Source: Actinomycetes bacterium (lineage in GTDB: Bacteria; Actinomycetota; Actinomycetes; Propionibacteriales; Propionibacteriaceae). From it: a stretch of 46,245 nucleotides of DNA. The stretch's first letter is position 1. Every line of letters begins with the position of its first letter. The notes below the pieces were generated by a model. The model was not told the origin of the DNA. It ran no database searches and was given only the letters and a program-made list of their open reading frames with translations. The stretch covers positions 1-46,245 of the forward strand of contig JAEVYS010000081.1 of NCBI GenBank assembly GCA_023392635.1. The letters run 5' to 3'. This document shows, in pieces, positions 27,401-34,874 of this stretch. Position numbers and translations under genes: made by a program.

Positions 27401-27909
27401 GTGTCACCGTTCGCGAACCGGTCGGTCATCACGAAGTAGTAGCGCTCGTCCGTCAGCGGTGCCCGCAAGGAGTTCTCGGCGAGCTTGCGATCGGCCGGGC
27501 TCGTCGCCCCGGCCAGCCGCGCCGGCTGGACGCCGATCTGGTGGCTGGCGTCGTCGAAGCTGAAGACGAGGTCGGCGGAGCCGAGCAGCACCAGCGGGAT
27601 GTTCGGGCCGTTGCTCACTCCACCCGCGCCGTAGTTCTCGTCCCACCCGTCGTTGATCGCGATCTTGAACTCATAGCTGCCGGCGGGCACCCGGAACGTG
27701 GCCTGCCAGGCGGTGTCGCTGCCCGGCACCGGCGCCAGGTGCGTCTGGGCGCACGCGGGGTTCCAGTCGGCCGCGCAGCCGAGTTCGCTCTGCAGGTCGC
27801 CGGCGACGGTGACCGACGTCGTGGCGGCGTGGGCTGCCGGGGCGGTGCCGGCGAGCAGGCCGGTGGTCAGGGCCGCGGCGAGGAGGAGGCTGAGGAGGGG
27901 ACGACGCAT
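24436..27909 (-). CDS. Secreted GH13 alpha-amylase with X25 modules, C-terminally truncated amylopullulanase-like
   Basis: 1157 residues from ATG with AAGGAG upstream. Signal peptide of about 28 residues ends AAHA. An X25-type starch-binding module follows (about 30-128), then a GH13 barrel with all four conserved regions: DIITNH (from Asp279), GFRIDTTKH (nucleophile Asp412), FGEVYD (acid/base Glu446) and FLGNHD (Asp516). After a beta-domain and a Fn3-like stretch come two more X25 modules (about 838-930 and 934-1025), recognisable by SEMGCGGDWDPAC and SELGCSGDWQPDC. The last ~115 residues (KGVWVSPGLIAYP...GAYFTGRLVDARRLDV) resemble the N2 domain that precedes the catalytic half of actinobacterial pullulanases. 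No pullulanase barrel follows. It degrades extracellular starch or glycogen. Confidence 0.9.
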   Translation of the reverse strand: MRRPLLSLLLAAALTTGLLAGTAPAAHAATTSVTVAGDLQSELGCAADWNPACAQTHLAPVPGSDTAWQATFRVPAGSYEFKIAINDGWDENYGAGGVSNGPNIPLVLLGSADLVFSFDDASHQIGVQPARLAGATSPADRKLAENSLRAPLTDERYYFVMTDRFANGDTRNDTGGLTPSDDRLVTGFDPTDKGFYHGGDLAGLTSKLDYIKGLGTTAIWLTPSFKNRAVQGSGANASAGYHGYWITDFTQIDPHMGTNAELKQLIAKAHAKGMKVFFDIITNHTADVIDYTEHQYSYVSTATRPYRDASGTAFDPRDYVNSPDFPTLDPNVSFPYHPFVDAADATVKVPGWLNDVTLYHNRGDSTYAGESAEWGDFSGLDDLFTENPKVVNGMIDIYRAWVDFGVDGFRIDTTKHVNIGFWQKFSPAMQAEARRIGNPDFFMFGEVYDARPSFMSTYTTEGKLPATLDFGFQSQAQAFASGRATTGLRDLYADDDYYTDTDSNAYQLPTFLGNHDMGRLSMLIKGASSGDADLMKRVQLANALMYLTRGQPITYYGDEQGFIGSGGDKDARQDMFATRTAQYANENVLGGPSGSRDRFNTSAPLYRFIAKLAQLRKANPALADGAQVHRYASSKAGIYAFSRVDRRTGIEYVVALNNATTGKTATFDTFNRFERFTPLWGARSALRSDRDGRITVEVPALSAVVYRAHSRVDIGWRPTAVTLTAPQPGAVVADRAEISAALNTDTFAQATFYVRGVGTSAWTLLGTDDNAPYRVFSDVSGYAKGTLLEYRVVVKDAVGRVSATSSYGVVGSAAPAGGDDGNLGPVTQPGSVSIPGDLNSEMGCGGDWDPACAAAGLSLDANDKIWKGTFTLPAGEYSYKVAIDGSWAENYGAGGVKDGSNISLTVANNPVTFYYDHRTHWVTSNLQGPIITAPGTWNSELGCSGDWQPDCMQPWLQDPDGDRTYTWATASLPKGTYEFKIAHDLSWDTSYGAGGSTTGANLSVTVPEDGLVVRVSYNLDTHVASAVAKAPTTAPDLGATPKGVWVSPGLIAYPTRALPSDPAWLEFRLHWGPAGSLAVDAEDIGGDSSVLRYDPRGLPASVVAGLPDSATVHYIALRVDRSVSRRLPAIASGDVAVGAYFTGRLVDARRLDVTAVS

Positions 27910-28000
27910 TCGATGCTCCTTCGCATCTGTCGCGGCTGGCGGTCCGCACGAGGGGTGGCTGAGTTCCCGATTCCCGAGTGTCCACCCCGGCTGGGCGGCC

Positions 28001-28618
28001 TCAGGAGCGCCGGCGGCGGCGCTGGAATTGATCCAATACCGGGTTGAGGAGGAGAGCCAGCAAAGCCCAGTACCCGAGGCCGGGCACAATTACGGCCAGC
28101 AGAAGAGAGAGCGCGAACAGCCCCGCCACGAAGAGGACGCCACGGGAGCCATCCGGCGCACGTCCGTTGCCCGGGTCCACGAGTTCCGGACGGCGCCGGA
28201 GGCGGGCCATCATCGCCAACTCGAGCAGGCTCGTGACGAGCATCGTGCCGATGTAGAGGGCCATCTGGAGCCGGTCGGTCTCCATCGCGCCGACCATCGC
28301 TGTGACGACCGGAAGCCAGACGATCGTGAACATCCAGCCCACGTTCAGCCAGTGCAGCACGCCGTCGGAGGCCCGAACGTGGGAGAACAGGCGGTCGTGG
28401 CTGCGCCAGAAGACGGAGATGATCACGAAGCTGAGCGCGAACGACCAGAGCTGACCGTCGTGCTCGGCGAGGAAGCCCATCGTGTCCAGCCCCGTGCGCG
28501 CGGCCTCCGTCACGGCCTCCAGCAGTGGCAGGATCAGCAGCGTCATCGCGATCGCCACCACCGCGTCGGTGAAGAAGACGAGACGCTCGGTGCTGCGCAG
28601 GTGCGGGGCCTCGGACAT
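28001..28618 (-). CDS. TMEM175/DUF1211-family membrane protein (putative K+ channel)
   Basis: 205 residues, about six hydrophobic helices. The start MSEAPHLRSTERLVFFTDAVVAIAMTLLILP matches the family signature RxxxFSDxVxAIxxTLL, with FTD in place of FSD. Bacterial TMEM175 proteins are tetrameric potassium-permeable channels. ATG at 28618 starts the conserved part; a longer frame overlaps the upstream protease. It lies eight bases after the CPBP gene on the same strand, so the two are probably one transcription unit. Confidence 0.85.
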   Translation of the reverse strand: MSEAPHLRSTERLVFFTDAVVAIAMTLLILPLLEAVTEAARTGLDTMGFLAEHDGQLWSFALSFVIISVFWRSHDRLFSHVRASDGVLHWLNVGWMFTIVWLPVVTAMVGAMETDRLQMALYIGTMLVTSLLELAMMARLRRRPELVDPGNGRAPDGSRGVLFVAGLFALSLLLAVIVPGLGYWALLALLLNPVLDQFQRRRRRS

Positions 28619-28626
28619 GGGGCTGC

Positions 28627-29442
28627 CTAGCCCTGGCTCACTGCCGCACGCACGCCGCTGCGCCACCAGCCCTCGCGTAAGCCCAGGGCAGCGGCCACGA
28701 CGACGTGGACGACCACCACGGCCCAGAAGGCGGCAGGAGAAGCACCCAGGACGCCGGTGGTGGCGAAGACGACGTCAACCACGCCGTGGTAGAGCGCGCA
28801 CACCAGCACCGAGCCGGAGGCCCGGTGCGAGAGCCAGCCCAGGACCACCGAGGTGGCGACCGTCAACAGCGCGAAGCCGAGGAAGGGCAGCCCGGACTGG
28901 AACGACCCGGCGATGGCGAACAGAGGCAGGTGCCACACCGCCCAGAGGACGCCCACGACGAGCGACGCCTGCCCCGGCCGGAGTGTCAACTCGACCCTGG
29001 GAAGGACGAAGCCGCGCCACATCGCCTCCTCGGTGAGCCAGAAGAGCGCGATCTCGACCAGAAGGGCGATGGGCACGCCCGACGCCGCCGCTCCGGCCGA
29101 CGGCATCGGACCACCGGCAGCGAGTACGACGACCCACACCGCGACCGGCAGGAGCACGGCGAGCGCGAGCGCCATCGCGTACGGCCGCCAGCCCACGCGC
29201 CAGCGGAGCAGTCGGGAGAAGAGGTCGAGGACGGCGGCACGGCCGCCGCTCGTGGCGGCAGCGACGAGCCAGGCGACGGGCAGGCCGATCCAGAAGGCGA
29301 GCGACTGGGGCACGTGCCACCCGAGGAGGCCCCGCTGCTCGGCGATCAGCGTCGACCACACCAGCCAGGGGAGGGCGAAGGCGAGCAGGTAGCCCACGAT
29401 GAGCCCGCGTACGGGATGGGCGAGTGCGGCGTTCTCGTTCAT
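28627..29442 (-). CDS. CPBP-family intramembrane glutamic endopeptidase
   Basis: 271 residues with about eight hydrophobic helices. The CPBP (ABI/CAAX protease) motifs are EEAMWRGFVLP (the EExxxR pair), LWAVWHLPLF (His) and ALYHGVVDVVF, where the last motif has Asp at the position often held by Asn. Members cleave within membranes or act in bacteriocin self-immunity; the target is unknown. ATG 29442 lies eight bases after a TACCAT box. The much longer open frame upstream of it is antisense to the divergent permease and is not credible. Confidence 0.88.
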   Translation of the reverse strand: MNENAALAHPVRGLIVGYLLAFALPWLVWSTLIAEQRGLLGWHVPQSLAFWIGLPVAWLVAAATSGGRAAVLDLFSRLLRWRVGWRPYAMALALAVLLPVAVWVVVLAAGGPMPSAGAAASGVPIALLVEIALFWLTEEAMWRGFVLPRVELTLRPGQASLVVGVLWAVWHLPLFAIAGSFQSGLPFLGFALLTVATSVVLGWLSHRASGSVLVCALYHGVVDVVFATTGVLGASPAAFWAVVVVHVVVAAALGLREGWWRSGVRAAVSQG

Positions 29443-29450
29443 CGCCGGGA

Positions 29451-29456
29451 ATGGTA
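29451..29456 (-). promoter_or_regulatory. -10 box TACCAT for the CPBP-TMEM175 unit
   Basis: On the reverse strand TACCAT ends eight bases before the CPBP ATG, without a Shine-Dalgarno. A divergent -10 for the permease lies 71 bp away. Confidence 0.45.
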
Positions 29457-29526
29457 TCGGCGGGTCGGGGGCAGGGCCATCAGCACAACTTCGTTTCCGG
29501 CGGGGGGCTGTGTCGGCGGCAGCGGT

Positions 29527-29532
29527 TAGGTT
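29527..29532 (+). promoter_or_regulatory. -10 box TAGGTT of a leaderless permease promoter
   Basis: TAGGTT ends six bases before the GTG at 29539, with no Shine-Dalgarno. This is the same geometry as at ftsY and sdhC. Confidence 0.5.
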
Positions 29533-29538
29533 GGGCCG

Positions 29539-30807
29539 GTGCACACGCTGACCGTGGCCCAGGGCACGGCCCTGAGCGCCGCTGCCGTCCTCGGCGCGGG
29601 GATCATCTCGATGCCGGCGCTGGCGGCAGGAATCGCCGGCCCGGCCTCCCTGGTGGCCTGGCTCGCGCTGGTGCTCCTCTCCGCGCCGCTGGCCTGGACG
29701 TTCGGCGAGCTCGGCGCACGGTTCCCGGACGGAGGGGGCGTGTCGAGCTACGTCCGCAGGGCCTTCGGCACGAGCGCGGCCGACGCGGTCGGCTGGATCT
29801 TCTACTTCGCCGTGCCCGTCGGTGCTCCGGTCGCTTCGTCCTTCGCCGCCGGCTACGTGGCCGACGTCCTGGGCGGCGGATGGGTGACCCGGCTGGCCAC
29901 CTTCGCCGTGATCATCGGCGTGGTCTTCGCGATGAACTGGCTCGGCCTGCACATCTCGGGTGGCGTCCAGCTGGTCTTGTCGGCGAGCCTCGCCACGTTG
30001 TTGCTGGTCACCGTCGTGGCCGCGCTGCCCCACGCCCGCCTGACGAACCTCACCCCGTTCGCGCCCGCGGGATGGGCGGCGGTGGGAACCGCTGCCGCCG
30101 TGCTGGTGTGGGCGTTCGCCGGCTGGGAGGCGGTCTCCTCGCTGTCACCGGAATACGCCGATCCCCGTCGCGACGTGCCCAGGGCCACCCTGCTCGCGGT
30201 CATCGTGGTCGGCGTCATCTACCTCTCGCTGGCCTGGGCGAGTGTGGTCGTGCTCGGGCCGGGCCTGGCCACCAGCCAGGCGCCCTTGGCCGACCTGCTC
30301 GCCATCGGGGTCGGCGGGCCGGTGCGTCCGCTGGTGGCGCTGGTCGCGGTGCTGTTGACCCTGGGCGCCGTGAACGCCTACGTCGCCGGTGCCTCGCGGC
30401 TCGGTGCGGCCCTCGCCCGCGAGGGGGCGCTGCCGTACCGGGTCTTCGGCACGCCCCGCCGCTCCCTGCTCTTCGCCGTCTCCGCGGCGCTGGTCGCCGC
30501 GCTGCTGCCCTTCGAGCAGCACGTGCTGATGCTGTTGGTCACCGGCGGGTTGACCCTGGTGTACGTGATCGGCACGGCCGCCGCGGTGAAACTCCTGCCC
30601 GGCCCAGGGGAGAAGCTCGTGGCCGGCTTCGCGTTCGTGAGCGTGTGCGTGCTTCTCTGGCTCACCGGCTGGCCCGCCCTGCTCGGGCTCGCGGTCGCTG
30701 CCGCTGCCGTCGGCTACCGGGCGTGGCGCGACCACGTGCGCCGCGCGGCGCCGGAGCGGACGGTCAGCACCCCGCGAGGTGCAGGCGCAGGGGAGCGTCC
30801 GTCATGA
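29539..30807 (+). CDS. APC-superfamily amino acid permease
   Basis: 422 residues with about 12 membrane helices. The first helix carries the substrate-binding G-rich motif VLGAGIISMPALAA, and later blocks include FGELGARFPDGGGVSSYVRRAFG and WEAVSSLSPEYADPRRDVPRA, typical of the YjeH/APC branch. It probably imports or exports an amino acid, but no substrate is deducible. Its 3' end overlaps the convergent APH-like gene by 44 bp. It is divergent from the CPBP operon. Confidence 0.9.
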   Translation: MHTLTVAQGTALSAAAVLGAGIISMPALAAGIAGPASLVAWLALVLLSAPLAWTFGELGARFPDGGGVSSYVRRAFGTSAADAVGWIFYFAVPVGAPVASSFAAGYVADVLGGGWVTRLATFAVIIGVVFAMNWLGLHISGGVQLVLSASLATLLLVTVVAALPHARLTNLTPFAPAGWAAVGTAAAVLVWAFAGWEAVSSLSPEYADPRRDVPRATLLAVIVVGVIYLSLAWASVVVLGPGLATSQAPLADLLAIGVGGPVRPLVALVAVLLTLGAVNAYVAGASRLGAALAREGALPYRVFGTPRRSLLFAVSAALVAALLPFEQHVLMLLVTGGLTLVYVIGTAAAVKLLPGPGEKLVAGFAFVSVCVLLWLTGWPALLGLAVAAAAVGYRAWRDHVRRAAPERTVSTPRGAGAGERPS

Positions 30808-31720
30808 TCTGGTGGGTCACCTGGCCCGCTGCGCCGTTCACGTGCTCCATCGCCGCCATGTGGCAGGCCACCCAGGTGCTGGTGGCCCAGGCCACCTCGA
30901 CCTCCTCGGGCGGCAGGCCGCGTCCGCTCTCGGCCTGGTAGGCGGCCAGGACCCGCTCGCCCTGCACCACCGGAGCGAGCCGGGGTTCGTCGGGCAGTTC
31001 GTAGTACCGGGCGATGAGGCAGCCCACGAGCACAGCTTCGGGCCGGCCGACCAGTTCGTCCCAGCCGTGGACGATCGCGGACGGGACGCCGCCGGGCCCG
31101 TCCAGCCAGCGCACGTGGACGCCGCTCAGCTCGGGGTGCCCGGTCACCGTGGGCAGGCTCGTGGACAGCAGCCGTGCCCTGGCGGCGCCGGCAAGACCGG
31201 CCAGGCCCGGGGGCAGGGCCCGGAGCGCGGACTCGGGGTCCGGTGCGCCCGTGGGCACCGGAGCCCAGAGCCGTCCGGTCGCCGGGTGGTCGTAGCGCAG
31301 CCACGGCGGCGGATCGAGCGGGGTCGGGTCGATGCTCGCGAGCGCAGCGACGAGCCGGGCGAGGAGACGGCCGTAGTTGCCGGGCGGGTCGTCGCCGGGC
31401 CACACCGCTCCGTCGGCCCGCCAGGTCTCGGCGATCACGGAGAGGTTCGCGTCCTCGCCCATGGGTGCCGGGCCGGCCAGCGGTGCCGGGCAGCCGATCC
31501 CGGCCTCGAAAGCCGTCCGCTGCGCCTCGACGCAGGTGGTGACGCGCTTCGACGCCGGCCGCATCTTGACCGCGACCACACGCGAGTCGGCGAGCTCGAA
31601 CCCCCACAGCTGAGAGGACGGAGCCTCGGTGATGAAGCTGTGCACCGGTGCCGAGCCGAGGTGCACCTCACACCATTGCGAGATGGTGCCCGGAACGGCG
31701 GCATCGGAGGCGGCGGGCAC
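30764..31720 (-). CDS. APH-fold phosphotransferase-like protein with altered catalytic loop
   Basis: 318 residues using GTG at 31720, six bases after a TACTCT box; an ATG 18 codons upstream is the alternative. The fold is suggested by a VVAVKMRPASKR strand with the ATP-site Lys, the following AQRTAFEAGIGCPAPLAGP helix, and a late TGHPELSGVHVRWLDGPGGVPSAIVHGWDEL. The last aligns with the APH motifs HGDxxxxN and (I/V)DWDE. In that alignment the catalytic Asp is Glu, the Asn is His and the DFG-like Asp is His. It may therefore be a pseudokinase. It is divergent from psuK-psuG by 75 bp. Family assignment is by eye only. Confidence 0.55.
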   Translation of the reverse strand: MPAASDAAVPGTISQWCEVHLGSAPVHSFITEAPSSQLWGFELADSRVVAVKMRPASKRVTTCVEAQRTAFEAGIGCPAPLAGPAPMGEDANLSVIAETWRADGAVWPGDDPPGNYGRLLARLVAALASIDPTPLDPPPWLRYDHPATGRLWAPVPTGAPDPESALRALPPGLAGLAGAARARLLSTSLPTVTGHPELSGVHVRWLDGPGGVPSAIVHGWDELVGRPEAVLVGCLIARYYELPDEPRLAPVVQGERVLAAYQAESGRGLPPEEVEVAWATSTWVACHMAAMEHVNGAAGQVTHQIMTDAPLRLHLAGC

Positions 31721-31726
31721 GAAGCG

Positions 31727-31732
31727 AGAGTA
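31727..31732 (-). promoter_or_regulatory. -10 box TACTCT for the APH-like gene
   Basis: On the reverse strand TACTCT ends six bases before GTG 31720. This spacing is the main reason for preferring that start over the ATG at 31774. Confidence 0.45.
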
Positions 31733-31782
31733 GCCGGGAGACTCGTGCTGCCGACGGCTTGCTTGGAGAATCAAGCTCCACT

Positions 31783-31788
31783 AAGAAT
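31783..31788 (+). promoter_or_regulatory. Possible -10 AAGAAT for psuK-psuG
   Basis: AAGAAT ends seven bases before the GTG at 31796 in an AT-rich patch (CTAAGAATATC), unusual for this GC-rich region. No Shine-Dalgarno is present. Confidence 0.35.
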
Positions 31789-31795
31789 ATCGAGT

Positions 31796-32926
31796 GTGAG
31801 CTTGAGTCCGCGAGAGCGCGAGATCCTCGCGCTGCTGCGGGCACAGCCCCTGCTCGACGCGGCGGGCCTGGCGCGGAGCCTGGGTACCAGCAAGGGCGCC
31901 GTGGCGGTGGCGCTGTCCTCGCTGAGCCAGAAGGGCGAGATCGTGGGACGCGGCTACCTGCTGCGCGGCGAACCGTGGGCGGTGGTCGTGGGCGGCGCCG
32001 CCTGGGACATCAAGGCGCGCAGCGTGGCGACCGCCCGCCTGCACACGTCGAATCCTGCCCTGGTCTCCCGGACGCCCGGCGGTGTCGGACGCAACATCGC
32101 CGAGGGCATCGCCCGCCTCGGCGGACGCGTCCACCTCGTTGCTGCCGTGGGAGGGGACAGTGCCGGGCGCGACCTGCTGACGCGAACGGCGGAGGCCGGC
32201 GTCTATGTGGATCAGGTCGTGATCAGCCCGCACCCCACGGGCAGCTACCTCGCAGCGCTCGACGCCGACGGTGAACTGGTGATCGGCCTGTCCGACTTCG
32301 CTGCCACCGACGCGATGGAGGTCGGGAGTCTCACCCGCGCCCAGGAGCTTCTCGGGCGCGCGGGCGTCGTGGTCGTCGACAGCAACGTCCCCGCCGACGT
32401 GGCCGCCTGGGTGCTGGCGGTGGCGGCGGGCAACCACGTCCGGGTCGTGCTGGAGCCGGTCAGCGTGCCCAAGGCTGCGCGGATCGCCCCGCTCCTGGAC
32501 GCCACCCGCCCGCTGTTCGCTGTCACGCCGAACGTGGACGAGCTCGGCGCCCTCGCCGGACGCCCGGTGGCCGACGAGCCCGGTGACATCGCCTCCGCCG
32601 CCACCGGCCTGCACGCGCGCGGCGTGACCCATGTGTGGGTCAGTCGGGGCGCGGCGGGCAGCGTGCTGGTCACCGGTGGCGAGGCCATCGCCCTGGACGC
32701 CGTCGGCGCCGAGGTCAGCGACGTCACCGGCGCCGGTGACGCCCTCACCGCCGGCTTCGTCCACGGGCTGCTCACCGGTGACGACCCGGTCACCGCTGCG
32801 CGCCGTGGACACCTCGCCGCCGCCCTCACGGTCGCCAGTGGACACACCGTCCGACCGGATCTCGGCGTCGCTTTCGCGGCGGCGCTGGCCCGACAGTCCC
32901 CCCTCGCCGAAGGAGCCCGACCATGA
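31796..32926 (+). CDS. psuK: Winged-helix/PfkB fusion, probable pseudouridine kinase
   Basis: 376 residues from GTG. Residues 1-55 form a winged helix-turn-helix (SPREREILALLRAQPLLDAAGLARSLGTSKGAVAVALSSL). The rest is a ribokinase-like PfkB domain with GGVGRNIAEGIARLGG, the substrate-side NVPADV, and the catalytic DVTGAGDALTAGF anion hole/base motif near the C-terminus. PfkB kinases of this type phosphorylate pseudouridine to its 5'-phosphate. The assignment rests on the four-base ATGA overlap with psuG. The fused DNA-binding domain suggests that the enzyme may regulate its own operon. Confidence 0.88.
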   Translation: MSLSPREREILALLRAQPLLDAAGLARSLGTSKGAVAVALSSLSQKGEIVGRGYLLRGEPWAVVVGGAAWDIKARSVATARLHTSNPALVSRTPGGVGRNIAEGIARLGGRVHLVAAVGGDSAGRDLLTRTAEAGVYVDQVVISPHPTGSYLAALDADGELVIGLSDFAATDAMEVGSLTRAQELLGRAGVVVVDSNVPADVAAWVLAVAAGNHVRVVLEPVSVPKAARIAPLLDATRPLFAVTPNVDELGALAGRPVADEPGDIASAATGLHARGVTHVWVSRGAAGSVLVTGGEAIALDAVGAEVSDVTGAGDALTAGFVHGLLTGDDPVTAARRGHLAAALTVASGHTVRPDLGVAFAAALARQSPLAEGARP

Positions 32927-33852
32927 CCGACCCGCACCCGATGCTCGCCGTCGCCGAGGAGGTCAGGGACGCGCTCGTGTCCGGCCGGCCGGTCGTCGCG
33001 CTCGAGTCCACGATCATCAGCCATGGGATGCCGTACCCGAAGAACGTGCAGACCGCGCGAGAGGTCGAGCAGATCATCCGCGACGGCGGGGCGGTCCCGG
33101 CTACGGTCGCCGTGCTCCATGGCGTCCCGCGGATCGGGCTGGACGACGCGGAGCTCGACCTGCTCGGCTCCGACGAGCACGTGCGCAAGGTGAGCATCCG
33201 TGACCTGCCCTACGTGGTCGCCCGTGGCGAGCACGGGGCCACGACGGTCGCCTCCACCATGCGTCTGGCCGCGCTGGCCGGCATCCGGGTGTTCGTCACC
33301 GGCGGGGTCGGGGGAGTGCACCGGGGTGCCGAGAACTCGATGGACGTGTCGGCGGACCTCACCGAGCTGAGCCTCACCGATGTCGCGGTGGTGAGTGCCG
33401 GCGTGAAGTCGCTCCTGGACATCGGGCGCACCCTCGAGGTGCTGGAGACGCTGGGCGTGCCGGTCATCACGGTCGGCTCCGACGACTTCCCCTCGTTCTA
33501 CTCCCGCTCCAGCGGGTTCCGCTCGCCGCTGCGCCTGGAGACGGCGGACGAGGTCGCGCGCACGATGCGGGCGAAGTGGGACCTGGGCATCGCCGGCGGC
33601 CTGATGGTGTCCAGCCCGATCCCGGTCGCCGACGAGATTCCTCAGGCGGAGATCGGCCGGCTGATCGATGCCGCCGTGGCGGAGGCCGAGGTGAAGGGCA
33701 TCGTCGGCGCAGCGATCACCCCCTACCTGCTGGGGCGCATCGTGGAGCTGTCCGGCGGGGAGTCCCTGCGCGCCAACATCGCGCTGGTGAAGAACAACGC
33801 GGCGTTCGGCGCCCGGCTCGCCGTCGCCTACGCCGCGCTGAGCGGGCACTGA
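32923..33852 (+). CDS. psuG: Pseudouridine-5'-phosphate glycosidase
   Basis: 309 residues, AAGGAG upstream inside psuK. It reversibly splits pseudouridine 5'-phosphate into uracil and ribose 5-phosphate. Signature blocks are VALESTIISHGMPYPKN, GATTVASTM, VFVTGGVGGVHRGAENSMDVSADL, VSAGVKSLLDIGRTLEVLETLG, DDFPSFYSRSSGF and the C-terminal LVKNNAAFGARLA. The length is normal. With psuK it gives a complete salvage route for pseudouridine from RNA turnover. Confidence 0.96.
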   Translation: MTDPHPMLAVAEEVRDALVSGRPVVALESTIISHGMPYPKNVQTAREVEQIIRDGGAVPATVAVLHGVPRIGLDDAELDLLGSDEHVRKVSIRDLPYVVARGEHGATTVASTMRLAALAGIRVFVTGGVGGVHRGAENSMDVSADLTELSLTDVAVVSAGVKSLLDIGRTLEVLETLGVPVITVGSDDFPSFYSRSSGFRSPLRLETADEVARTMRAKWDLGIAGGLMVSSPIPVADEIPQAEIGRLIDAAVAEAEVKGIVGAAITPYLLGRIVELSGGESLRANIALVKNNAAFGARLAVAYAALSGH

Positions 33853-33865
33853 GCGCCCGGGGTCC

Positions 33866-34159
33866 TCAGCGACCGAACAGGGCAGCTCCCCGGCGCGGCG
33901 GCGACATCATCGGCCCGAGCTGGGCCGGCGGTGCGATCCCGTCCGGCGCGCCGGGGAACAGCAGGAACCCGTTGCTGGGCACGAGGTGGAGCGACGGGGC
34001 GCGACCGGCAGGCACCAGGCGGCCGGGAGACGGGTCGGGAGACAACAGGGTCATGGGAGGACGTCCTCGGGGTCGGCCGCGGGCGCGCGCAGGAACTGCG
34101 GGCCGATCGTGCGGCTGGTAGGTCGGGTCGAAAGTCAGCGCGACATTCGACAACAACAA
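33866..34159 (-). CDS. Doubtful small open frame in the psuG-ferritin gap
   Basis: The 478-bp stretch from 33853 to 34330 has no convincing gene. The best frame is on the reverse strand: 97 codons from a TTG triplet at 34159, or 62 codons from ATG 34054 (MTLLSPDPSPGRLVPAG), ending ...RRGAALFGR. It is Pro/Arg/Gly-rich with no recognised domain, no clear Shine-Dalgarno and no hydrophobic segment. It may be only an effect of high GC content. Confidence 0.25.
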   Translation of the reverse strand: MLLSNVALTFDPTYQPHDRPAVPARARGRPRGRPPMTLLSPDPSPGRLVPAGRAPSLHLVPSNGFLLFPGAPDGIAPPAQLGPMMSPPRRGAALFGR

Positions 34160-34319
34160 CCCCGAACCACGGCGACAGCGACCACGCGCGCCGGGTTCGA
34201 ACTCATGCGACCAGCCTACGAGAGCCTTCCGGCCGGCTCCCAGCCCGGGTCTCGCATCCTGGGAAGGAGGATCGCGGTCGGGGCACACCTGCCCATTCGA
34301 TCGCCGCGGGCGGGCCTCC

Positions 34320-34325
34320 TACGCT
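34320..34325 (+). promoter_or_regulatory. -10 box TACGCT for ferritin
   Basis: TACGCT ends five bases before the ferritin ATG and no ribosome binding site is present between them. The message is probably leaderless. Confidence 0.45.
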
Positions 34326-34330
34326 GGGGC

Positions 34331-34858
34331 ATGACCAACTTCACCAAGCTCCTCGCCAACCAGGTCGGCAACGAGTTCGCCGCGTCCCAGCAGTACATCG
34401 CCGTCGCGGTGTGGTTCGCGTCCCAGGACCTGCCGCAGCTGGCACGACACTTCTACCGCCAGTCCCTCGAGGAGCGGAACCACGCGATGATGATGGTCCA
34501 GTACATGCTCGACCGCGACCTGCCCGTCGAGATCCCGGGCGTGGCCCCGGTGCGCAACGATTTCTCGCGCGCGACCGAGCCGATCGCACTGGCACTGGCG
34601 CAGGAGAAGCAGGTGACCGCTGCGATCGAGGCGTTGTTCACCGCCGCCCGCACGGAGGGCGACCCGTTGGGCGAGCAGTTCATGCTCTGGTTCCTCAGGG
34701 AACAGGTGGAGGAGGTCGCCTCCATGGCCACGCTGCTCAACGTCGCCGAACGCGCGGGCGACAACCTGTTCGACCTGGAGAACTTCGTCGCCCGCGAGCA
34801 GGTCGGCGACGGCGGCCAGGATCCACAGGCGCCGGCCGCGGCAGGCGGAGTCCTCTAG
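34331..34858 (+). CDS. ftn: Ferritin (BfrB-type, non-haem)
   Basis: 175 residues. It oxidises Fe2+ and stores ferric mineral in a 24-mer shell. Ferroxidase-site residues are visible: Glu15 and Tyr22 in NEFAASQQYIAVAVWF, Glu48 and His51 in SLEERNHAMMMVQYM, then Glu in AQEKQVTAAIEAL and the FLREQVEEVASM helix. There is no haem-ligating Met at the bacterioferritin position, so it is a ferritin. The C-terminal tail is Gly/Ala/Pro-rich as in actinobacterial BfrB. No IdeR box could be recognised by eye. Confidence 0.93.
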   Translation: MTNFTKLLANQVGNEFAASQQYIAVAVWFASQDLPQLARHFYRQSLEERNHAMMMVQYMLDRDLPVEIPGVAPVRNDFSRATEPIALALAQEKQVTAAIEALFTAARTEGDPLGEQFMLWFLREQVEEVASMATLLNVAERAGDNLFDLENFVAREQVGDGGQDPQAPAAAGGVL

Positions 34859-34874
34859 CGCGGGCAGACCGGGG

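Noticed and set aside
24700..28047. An uninterrupted forward-strand frame of over 1,100 codons antisense to the amylase
   Set aside because: It is Arg/Gly/Val-rich with no family resemblance, signal or ribosome binding site. It arises from third-position GC bias of the amylase gene, which has all GH13 motifs.
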